Part shown: piece after piece, positions 17,059 to 23,848 of the stretch
Position numbering within the stretch: position 1 is the stretch's first letter
Layout of the letters: each line of letters opens with the position of its first letter
Source of the DNA: an uncultured Prevotellaceae bacterium
Lineage (GTDB): Bacteria > Bacteroidota > Bacteroidia > Bacteroidales > Bacteroidaceae
Reading direction: 5' to 3'
Assembly (NCBI GenBank): GCA_946626595.1
Contig: CAMOUQ010000003.1
Span: 1 to 64,000, forward strand
Length of the DNA stretch: 64,000 nt
Notes under the pieces: generated by a model
Databases searched by the model: none
Seen by the model: only the letters and a program-made list of their open reading frames with translations
What the model was told of the DNA's origin: nothing
Translations under genes and position numbers: made by a program

Positions 17059-17772
17059 TCAGAGAATCTGCATAATCTCACGCAGATGGTTCACCTCGTG
17101 GTTGACTGGCTCTGGCGCCGTGAACTGCGTGGGATGTTGATTGAAAAAGATGACGTCCATACCTGCGGCCTTGGCCCCCATGATGTCGGAGACGAAGTTG
17201 TCACCTATCATCAGGGTGGTCTCCGGCCTGGCGCCACTCACACGGAAGGCATAGTCGAAATAGGCCTGCGAGGGTTTGTTGACGCCTGCATCCTCGCTCA
17301 GGATGATGGTGTCGAAGTAGTCCAACGTTTGGCTGGCACGAAGCTTACGATATTGCACCTCGTGGAATCCGTTGCTGGTGATGTGCATGCGATAACCCCG
17401 CGACTTCAGGTAGTCGAGCAACTCGTAACAACCGCCGATGACGCCGGGCTTGTCGGCACAGCACTCGAGGAAATAGTCGCTGACCTCAAGGCAGAACTCA
17501 GGAGTGACGGCATCGCCCATGCCGATGCTGAGCGGTCGGCGGAAGCGTTCCAGTATCAGGTAGTCGCGAGTGATGTCGCCCTTGGAATACTGGCTCCAGA
17601 GGATGATGTTGCTCTCCCAATAAGGTACGGCAAAGTCGCTCAACTGGCTGAAATATCGCCCCAGGGCGAAATGCTCGAAGACTTCGGAGAGTGCAATGTC
17701 AGCATTCCCATGTGTGTCGTAGAGCGTATCGTCGAAGTCGATGAAAAGGTCCAGGTATTTCGTGCTTGCCAT
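17059..17772 (-). CDS. YjjG-like HAD-family phosphatase
   Basis: A 237 aa haloacid-dehalogenase hydrolase. Motif I DFDDTLYDT is at residues about 11-19, motif II 'MHITSNGFHEVQ' carries the threonine/serine, the conserved lysine is in 'EDAGVNKPSQAYFDYA', and motif III/IV is 'TLMIGDNFVSDIMGAKAAGM'. YjjG relatives dephosphorylate non-canonical nucleotides; the true substrate is not deducible. ATG at 17772 is preferred because the longer frame adds 35 residues unlike the family and overlaps queF. It lies 7 bp after queF. Confidence 0.9.
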   Translation of the reverse strand: MASTKYLDLFIDFDDTLYDTHGNADIALSEVFEHFALGRYFSQLSDFAVPYWESNIILWSQYSKGDITRDYLILERFRRPLSIGMGDAVTPEFCLEVSDYFLECCADKPGVIGGCYELLDYLKSRGYRMHITSNGFHEVQYRKLRASQTLDYFDTIILSEDAGVNKPSQAYFDYAFRVSGARPETTLMIGDNFVSDIMGAKAAGMDVIFFNQHPTQFTAPEPVNHEVNHLREIMQIL

Positions 17773-17779
17773 CTTGCCT

Positions 17780-18238
17780 TTACATATCGTGACGGAGCAA
17801 GCGCTCCTCTGCCATCCGTTCGTACTTTGTGCCCGGGCGTCCGTAGTTGGCATAGGGATAAATGCTGATGCCGCCACGCGGAGTGAAGAATCCGGTAACC
17901 TCGATGTACTTGGGGTCCATCAGTCGGATGAGGTCCTTCATGATGGTGTTGACGCAATCCTCGTGGAAGTCACCATGACTGCGGAAACTGAACAGGTAAA
18001 GCTTCAGGCTCTTCGACTCCACCATGCGCTTGTCGGGCAAGTAGGAGATGCGAATTTCTGCAAAGTCGGGCTGGCCCGTGATGGGGCAAAGTGTGGTGAA
18101 CTCAGGACAGTTGAAGCGAACCCAGTAATCATTCTCCGGGTGCTGATTCTCGAAGGTCTCCAGTACGTCGGGGTCGTAGTCCTGACTGTACTCAGTCTTA
18201 TTGCCTAAGTGTTTTAGGTCTTCCTTGTTTCTACTCAT
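17780..18238 (-). CDS. queF: NADPH-dependent 7-cyano-7-deazaguanine reductase
   Basis: A 152 aa type I (single-domain, YkvM-like) QueF. It reduces preQ0 to preQ1 in queuosine synthesis. The catalytic cysteine is C51 in [11 protein letters not shown]; the binding motif ESKSLKLY starts at E74; '[10 protein letters not shown]' follows. No other queuosine gene is nearby. Probably co-transcribed with the HAD phosphatase downstream. Confidence 0.96.
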   Translation of the reverse strand: MSRNKEDLKHLGNKTEYSQDYDPDVLETFENQHPENDYWVRFNCPEFTTLCPITGQPDFAEIRISYLPDKRMVESKSLKLYLFSFRSHGDFHEDCVNTIMKDLIRLMDPKYIEVTGFFTPRGGISIYPYANYGRPGTKYERMAEERLLRHDM

Positions 18239-18310
18239 ATTATTTTACGCGTGTGTTAGTTTCTTTTATCCTAATCCGCCTGTCGGCTATATTAATCCGC
18301 CTTTCGGCCG

Positions 18311-19609
18311 TCAATCGCGAATGACCTCGAAAAGGGTGCGGAGTCCCTTGATTTTCTGTCCGCGCAGGCGCAACAGCGTCTCCCCCACCCGTTCGCGGCG
18401 AATGGCGGCATAACTTTGATGTTGGAACACATCGATGCGGCCGACATCTTCGCGCCCCAGGCCACCCACCTTGCTGAGAAAACCCATGATGTCGCCGCGC
18501 GAGAGTTTGTCCTTGCGGCCCTTGCCGATGTAGAGCGTCTGCCAAAGGGGAAGGATGTCGCCACCGCCGGCCTCATGCGAAGGCGTGAAGACGGAGCATT
18601 GGGCAGGCACGGAGAATTGCGATGCGGCATCCCCGATGTGCTCCTCCGGACCCACGATGTACAGGATGCGCCCTTGCTGATCCCAGCGGGCAGTGCGCCC
18701 ATTGCGATGGGTGCGGATGTCGTCGGTCTGTGGCAAATGATAGTGGATGACATTGTCCAGGCGGTCGATGTCGAGACCACGACTGGCCAAGTCGGTGCTG
18801 ACGAGTATGTTGGCCGACCCGCTCATGAAGCGGAAGAGTTGCCGTTCGCGGTCGCGTTGCTCCATGCCTCCATGCAGTTGTGAGACGCAGAAGCCCTGCC
18901 CCCTGAGGTAATGGGCCACTCGTTCCACACTCTCGCGAAAGCCGACGAATACGATGCTCGACTGTCCGCCTCCCAATTGGCGCAGCAACTGTCCCAGTGT
19001 CTCCAGTTTATCCTTCACTGGCGAATCGACGCGGAACTCCTCGAGTCGTTCCTCGGATTCGTCGGTATCGAGGTAGTTCAGGAGGTGATACTCGGGCATG
19101 AACTGTGTCATTTCCTCCTTGTCGGTGGCAGAGAGCAACATGCGGCGCTCCACATCGGGCAGCATGGAAAACAGCTCGGCCATCTCGCGGCGGAAGCCCA
19201 TCTCCAGGCACTTGTCGAACTCGTCGATGACGATGGTGCGGAGGCGACTGCCCTCAATGTTTCCCTGATGCAGGTGGTCGAGCAGTCGGCCTGGTGTGCC
19301 CACGATGAGTTGGGGCTGCACCTCGCGCAGGCGGCGATGTTCCTCCATGGCCGGGCGGCCTCCGTAGAGGGCTACGCAGCGAATGCCGGTGCCCGTCTGT
19401 CGGCACACCTCCGCCGTCTGCTTGGCCAGTTCGCGACTGGGGACCACGACGAGTGCCTGCTCCTCATGCCTGCGACTCAGTTCTTCGACAAGCGGCAACA
19501 TATAAGCCAAGGTCTTGCCCGTCCCTGTGGGACTGAGCAAGACCAAGTTTTTTTCTTTCCGAAATGCCTGTGCAGCATCGAGCTGCATGGCTGTCAGGGT
19601 GATATTCAC
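18311..19609 (-). CDS. DbpA-like DEAD-box RNA helicase
   Basis: A 432 aa SF2 RNA helicase. Motif I SPTGTGKT, Ia 'PSREL', Ib 'TPGRLLDH', motif II VIDEFDK (DEFD instead of DEAD), III 'SATD', V 'STDLASRGLDID', and motif VI written HRNGRTAR rather than the usual HRxGRTGR. The C-terminal 75 residues (TLYIGKGRKDKLSRGDIMGF ... GLRTLFEVIRD) match the DbpA RNA-binding domain that targets 23S rRNA helix 92. The role is ribosome large-subunit maturation, inferred. Its start overlaps the stop of spt by 4 bp. Confidence 0.9.
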   Translation of the reverse strand: MNITLTAMQLDAAQAFRKEKNLVLLSPTGTGKTLAYMLPLVEELSRRHEEQALVVVPSRELAKQTAEVCRQTGTGIRCVALYGGRPAMEEHRRLREVQPQLIVGTPGRLLDHLHQGNIEGSRLRTIVIDEFDKCLEMGFRREMAELFSMLPDVERRMLLSATDKEEMTQFMPEYHLLNYLDTDESEERLEEFRVDSPVKDKLETLGQLLRQLGGGQSSIVFVGFRESVERVAHYLRGQGFCVSQLHGGMEQRDRERQLFRFMSGSANILVSTDLASRGLDIDRLDNVIHYHLPQTDDIRTHRNGRTARWDQQGRILYIVGPEEHIGDAASQFSVPAQCSVFTPSHEAGGGDILPLWQTLYIGKGRKDKLSRGDIMGFLSKVGGLGREDVGRIDVFQHQSYAAIRRERVGETLLRLRGQKIKGLRTLFEVIRD

Positions 19610-20793
19610 AATATCTCCAACTGCTTAAACACCTTCTTCAGCTTCTCCACGGACTCATCGACCTGAGCCTCAGTGTGGTTGGCCATGAGTGCATAGCGCA
19701 CGAGGGTGTCCTGCGGTGCACATGCAGGTGGAATGACGGGATTGATGAAGACGCCCTCGTTGAAGGCCATGGCAACGGCCTCGAAGGTCTTCTCTGTGTC
19801 GCGCACATAGAGGGGAATGATGGGGCTCTCCGTGTCACCAATCTCAAAGCCCTCCTCGCGGAAGCGCTTCAGTGCATAGTTGGTCACCTTCCACAGGGCC
19901 TCGATGCGCTCGGGCTCCTGCTGCAGGATGTGCAGTGCCTCGCGTGCGGCAGCTGTGGCCGCAGGTGTGCACGAAGCAGAGAAGATGTAGGTGCGCACGC
20001 TATGGCGGAGCCAGTTGATGATGCTGGAGTCGGAAGCAATGAAGCCACCGATGCTGGCCAGCGACTTGGAGAAGGTGCCCATGATGAGGTCGACCTCGGA
20101 GGTCAGCCCGAAGTGGTCGCAGACACCACGTCCCTGGCGTCCGAAGACACCGATGCCGTGGGCCTCGTCGACCATGATGGCCGTGCCGGGGTACTTCTTC
20201 TTCAGTTCCACGATTTCAGGCAGCTTGCACAGGTCGCCCTCCATCGAGAACACACCGTCCACGACGATGAGTTTGATGGCATCCGGTTCGCAACGCTGGA
20301 GATGCTTCTCCAGGTCGGCCATGTCGTTGTGCTTGTATTTCAGCTGCGTGGCAAAGGACAAACGGCGTCCGTCCACGATGCTGGCATGGTCGCGGTCGTC
20401 GCAGATGACGTAGTCGTTCTTGCCCACAAGCTGACTGATGACACCCGAGTTCACAGTGAATCCGGTGGCGAAGCACAGAGCCTCATCCTTACCGACGAAT
20501 TCGGCCAGTTCCTTCTCCAGTTCCACATGTATGTCGAGCGTACCGTTCAGGAAACGGCTTCCGGCACAACCGCTGCCATACTTCTGCATGGCAGCACATC
20601 CGGCATCGATGATGCGCTGGTCACCTGTCAGTCCTGTATAGGCATTGGAACCAAACATCAGGACGCGCTTGCCGCCCATCATCACTTCGGTGCCTTGCTT
20701 GCCTTCTATCTCACGAAAATAAGGGTATATACCCCTTGCCATAAACTCCTGTGGCAGAGTGTAATGCGATAGTTTTTCTTGTAATAAGCCCAT
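19606..20793 (-). CDS. spt: Serine palmitoyltransferase (alpha-oxoamine synthase)
   Basis: A 395 aa PLP-dependent enzyme of the KBL/BioF/SPT family. Motifs: 'GSNAYTGLTGD', 'SRFLNGTLDIHVELE', VDEAHGIGVFG with the PLP-ring aspartate, and GTFSKSLASIGG with the Schiff-base lysine. Length and sequence style match the Bacteroides sphingolipid enzyme; BioF or glycine C-acetyltransferase are the alternatives, and no biotin genes are nearby. It would condense serine with a long-chain acyl-CoA. ATG at 20793 is used because the upstream TTG (20829) falls in the -7 box. A lipid kinase is divergent. Confidence 0.85.
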   Translation of the reverse strand: MGLLQEKLSHYTLPQEFMARGIYPYFREIEGKQGTEVMMGGKRVLMFGSNAYTGLTGDQRIIDAGCAAMQKYGSGCAGSRFLNGTLDIHVELEKELAEFVGKDEALCFATGFTVNSGVISQLVGKNDYVICDDRDHASIVDGRRLSFATQLKYKHNDMADLEKHLQRCEPDAIKLIVVDGVFSMEGDLCKLPEIVELKKKYPGTAIMVDEAHGIGVFGRQGRGVCDHFGLTSEVDLIMGTFSKSLASIGGFIASDSSIINWLRHSVRTYIFSASCTPAATAAAREALHILQQEPERIEALWKVTNYALKRFREEGFEIGDTESPIIPLYVRDTEKTFEAVAMAFNEGVFINPVIPPACAPQDTLVRYALMANHTEAQVDESVEKLKKVFKQLEIL

Positions 20794-20826
20794 ATCTGGC
20801 TGCGTATTTCTTAATAATTCAGGGGG

Positions 20827-20834
20827 CAAAGGTA
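20827..20834 (-). promoter_or_regulatory. -7 box of the spt operon
   Basis: Minus strand TACCTTTG, 33 bp before the spt ATG. It sits back to back with the lipid-kinase promoter about 95 bp away. Confidence 0.6.
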
Positions 20835-20928
20835 CAAAAAATAATCGTAACGGGAAAGTGATTAGCTAAAAAATGCACGGCAGACAAAGAAATTCGCAAA
20901 TAAGAAGTACGAAATCACAAAATATATC

Positions 20929-20936
20929 TATCTTTG
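20929..20936 (+). promoter_or_regulatory. -7 box of the lipid kinase gene
   Basis: TATCTTTG, 10 bp before the ATG at 20947, giving a very short leader. Confidence 0.6.
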
Positions 20937-20946
20937 TAACTCAGAT

Positions 20947-21978
20947 ATGAAAAAGAGCGTACGTTTCATCGTCAACCCCATTTCGGGGACTCGTGGCAAG
21001 GAAGCCATCATCCGTCTCATCCCCCAATATCTGAGCGATGAGCGCTTCCGGTACGAGATTGTCTACACCGAGCGTTCGGGCCATGCTGCCCAACTGGCCC
21101 AGGAGGCCGCCGAGGCTGGTGTGGACATCGTGGTGGCTGTGGGCGGCGATGGCACTGTCAACGAGGTGGCCCGTTCGCTGGTTCACACACAGACGGCCCT
21201 GGCCATCGTCCCCTGCGGCAGTGGCAACGGTCTGGCCCGCCACCTGTTCATCCCCATCAATCCCATCGGAGCGTTAAAGATTCTGGCAGAATGTCAGATC
21301 GAGACACTCGACTATGGCAAAATCAACGACCAACCCTTCTTCTGCACCTGCGGCATCGGCTTCGATGCCTTCATCAGCGAACGCTTTGCCCACGCCGGCA
21401 AGCGGGGACTGATGACCTACGTCGACAACACACTGAAGGGCGGCCTCACCTATAAGCCCGAGACCTACCGCGTGAGCATCGACGGCCAGGAGCAGGAGTA
21501 CGAGGCATTCCTCATCGCCTGTGCCAACGCCTCGCAGTATGGCAACAACGTCTACATCGCCCCTGCGGCATCGATGAACGACGGCCTGATGGACGTCACC
21601 ATCCTGGAACCCTTTCCCCTGCTCGAAGCCCCTCAGGTGGTGATGCAACTGCTGAACAAGACCATCGACAAGAATCCCCACTCGCGCACCTTCAAGTGCC
21701 GACAGGTGGGCATCCACCGCCAGGCGCCCGGCGTGGTGCACTTCGACGGCGACCCCATGCAGTGTGGCCAGGACATCGACGTCCGCCTCATTCCCCAGGG
21801 CATACGCGTCGTCGTCAACAACCAGGAACAGCGCTACACAGGACCTCTCTTCGCAGCCTTCACCGACATCCACGACAAGATGGTGCAGGAGATGGTCACC
21901 CTGCGCGAGGACTTCCTCCAGCAGGGCGAGCGCATCAAACGCATCAACACCGAACTACTCAATAAACTAAAAATATAA
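20947..21978 (+). CDS. Diacylglycerol/sphingosine kinase-family lipid kinase
   Basis: A 343 aa DAGK-catalytic-domain protein: 'FIVNPISGTRGK' at the start, the nucleotide loop VAVGGDGTVNEV, and 'IVPCGSGNGLARHL'. The C-terminal half carries the family strand domain ('PAASMNDGLMDVTIL', 'VHFDGDP'). It phosphorylates a lipid hydroxyl at the membrane. Divergence from the serine palmitoyltransferase gene hints that a sphingoid base or ceramide could be the substrate; diacylglycerol is the alternative. Start fixed by the promoter box at 20929. Confidence 0.88.
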   Translation: MKKSVRFIVNPISGTRGKEAIIRLIPQYLSDERFRYEIVYTERSGHAAQLAQEAAEAGVDIVVAVGGDGTVNEVARSLVHTQTALAIVPCGSGNGLARHLFIPINPIGALKILAECQIETLDYGKINDQPFFCTCGIGFDAFISERFAHAGKRGLMTYVDNTLKGGLTYKPETYRVSIDGQEQEYEAFLIACANASQYGNNVYIAPAASMNDGLMDVTILEPFPLLEAPQVVMQLLNKTIDKNPHSRTFKCRQVGIHRQAPGVVHFDGDPMQCGQDIDVRLIPQGIRVVVNNQEQRYTGPLFAAFTDIHDKMVQEMVTLREDFLQQGERIKRINTELLNKLKI

Positions 21979-22029
21979 CAATGTTCGCCCGCGTTGCTGC
22001 TTGCGTAGCTTCGCGGAGCAACAACCCCA

Positions 22030-22095
22030 TAACCCTTTAACATTTTAACCTTTTAACATTTTAACCTTTAACCCTTTAACCCTTTAACCTTCCAA
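22030..22095. repeat. TTAACC-type simple repeats upstream of udk
   Basis: About eight copies of a degenerate TTAACCCTT / TTAACATTT unit fill the space between the lipid kinase and udk. The complementary kind (GTTAAAA) lies before the lipoprotein gene at 41999. Confidence 0.8.
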
Positions 22096-22097
22096 CA

Positions 22098-22721
22098 ATG
22101 TACATCATCGGAATCGCAGGCGGAACAGGAAGCGGAAAGACCACCGTAGTGAGGAAAATCATGGAAGCCTTGCCAGACGACAAGATTTCCCTCATACCCC
22201 AAGACTCATACTACAACGACACCACCAACCTGACCATGGAGGAAAGGCGGCGCATCAACTTCGACCACCCCGATGCCTTCGACTGGGAACTCCTGACGCG
22301 GCAAATCGAGGACCTGCGCAACGGCAAGGCCATCGAGCAGCCCACCTATTCCTATATAGAAAGCAACCGCCAGGCCGAGACCGTGCATGTGGAGCCCTGC
22401 GAGGTCATCATTCTGGAGGGCATCATGGCCCTGTGGAAAAAGGAAATCCGCGACATGATGGACCTGAAAATCTTTGTCGACGCCGACCCCGACGAACGGC
22501 TCATTCGCGTCATACAGCGCGACACGGTGGAACGCGGACGCACCACACAGATGGTCATCGACCGCTACCTCGACGTGCTGAAGCCCATGCACGAGGAATT
22601 CATCGAGCCCACCAAACGCTATGCCGACCTCATCATACCCCAGGGCGGCAACAACACACGGGCCATCGACATCATGCGCACCTACATCATCCACCGCCTA
22701 CGCCCCAGTCTGTCCTTATAA
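22098..22721 (+). CDS. udk: Uridine kinase
   Basis: A 207 aa nucleoside kinase of pyrimidine salvage (uridine/cytidine to UMP/CMP). Walker A GGTGSGKTTVV is at residues 7-17; 'QDSYYND', the substrate loop 'NFDHPDAFDW', and 'RDTVERGRT' lid residues are present. Length is normal. The lytic transglycosylase frame begins exactly at its stop codon, suggesting coupled translation. Confidence 0.95.
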   Translation: MYIIGIAGGTGSGKTTVVRKIMEALPDDKISLIPQDSYYNDTTNLTMEERRRINFDHPDAFDWELLTRQIEDLRNGKAIEQPTYSYIESNRQAETVHVEPCEVIILEGIMALWKKEIRDMMDLKIFVDADPDERLIRVIQRDTVERGRTTQMVIDRYLDVLKPMHEEFIEPTKRYADLIIPQGGNNTRAIDIMRTYIIHRLRPSLSL

Positions 22722-23848
22722 TCCTGCTCCTCCTGCTCCTGTCGGCATGCCAAGAACGACAGGAACGCAAGCTCTCATCGGTCTTTGCCGAGGAGGAGAC
22801 CGCCGACTCCCTTTCCGACGGCTACGGCCTCCGCGAAATCCAGGAGTCGGGCGAACTCATCTGCATAACCCTTTCGGGCCCCGACACCTATTTCGAATTC
22901 CGAGGCAAAGGCTTCGGCCTGCAAAACGACCTGGCCGAACAGTATGCCCAGAACATCGGAGTCCGCATGCGCATGGAGGTGGCCCACGACACCCTCGAAG
23001 CCCTGCGCCGACTGATGGATGGCGAGGTCGACATCCTGACCCTGGACATGCCCCCTTCCGAGGGCACCCTGCGCTGCACCAACCATTGGCTGGTGGCCGC
23101 CAGTCAGGCAGACCTGTCGCAAAGCATCGACACTTGGTATCGGCCTGAAATTCTGGAACAAATCAAGCGACGCCCAGCGGCCCGCCACGAGGTGCGCCGC
23201 AAGGCCCGTCCCATGATGCTCAATGCCAACACGGGACAAATCTGCCAATACGACGGCCTGCTGCAGCAACACGCCTCCACCATCGGATGGGACTGGCGCC
23301 TGCTGGCCGCACAGTGCTACCAGGAGTCGGCCTTCGACCCGCAAGCCGTCTCGTGGGCCGGTGCCCAGGGACTGATGCAAATCATGCCCGCCACGGCCGC
23401 CCACCTGGGTGTCAATGGCGACATCTTCGACCCTGCCACCAACATCGAGGCCAGTGTGCGCTACCTGCGACAACTCAACCAGACCTTCTCCGACATCCCC
23501 GACCAGTCGTCGCGCATACCCTTCATCCTGGCCGCCTACAACGGAGGCGCCAACCACGTTCGCGACGCCATGGCACTGACCCAGAAGAACGGCGGCAACG
23601 AACGAATCTGGCGCGACGTAGCCCCCTACATCCTGAAGCTGGCCCAACCGCAATACTACCGCGACCCCGTCGTCAAGTCGGGCTATCTGCGTGGCACCGA
23701 GACGCACGGCTACGTCGAGGACATCCTCGCCCGCTGGGCCGACTATCGTGGGCAGGCACGCAACTTCAGCAAGGCCAGCACCCCCGCACCTGCCAAGCAC
23801 CAGCGCGAGAGAACCGAAATCCGACGTCCCGACATTTCCTATGACTGA
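22718..23848 (+). CDS. MltF-like membrane-bound lytic transglycosylase lipoprotein (start codon uncertain)
   Basis: About 376 aa. A lipoprotein signal (ILLLLLLSAC) is followed by a solute-binding-protein-3-like domain ('GFGLQNDLAEQYA', 'GEVDILTLDMP'), then an SLT domain with the catalytic glutamate in 'CYQESAFDPQAVS' and 'GLMQIMPATA', 'AYNGGANHVRDA'. This is the MltF layout. The frame has no ATG, GTG or TTG between 22436 and the signal peptide: the candidates are ATA (22718, overlapping the udk stop), ATC or CTG. A single-base indel linking the upstream udk-frame ATG at 22674 would restore a normal signal peptide with arginines, so the start is unsure. It overlaps the Dna2-like gene by 8 bp. 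Confidence 0.8.
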   Translation: MILLLLLLSACQERQERKLSSVFAEEETADSLSDGYGLREIQESGELICITLSGPDTYFEFRGKGFGLQNDLAEQYAQNIGVRMRMEVAHDTLEALRRLMDGEVDILTLDMPPSEGTLRCTNHWLVAASQADLSQSIDTWYRPEILEQIKRRPAARHEVRRKARPMMLNANTGQICQYDGLLQQHASTIGWDWRLLAAQCYQESAFDPQAVSWAGAQGLMQIMPATAAHLGVNGDIFDPATNIEASVRYLRQLNQTFSDIPDQSSRIPFILAAYNGGANHVRDAMALTQKNGGNERIWRDVAPYILKLAQPQYYRDPVVKSGYLRGTETHGYVEDILARWADYRGQARNFSKASTPAPAKHQRERTEIRRPDISYD

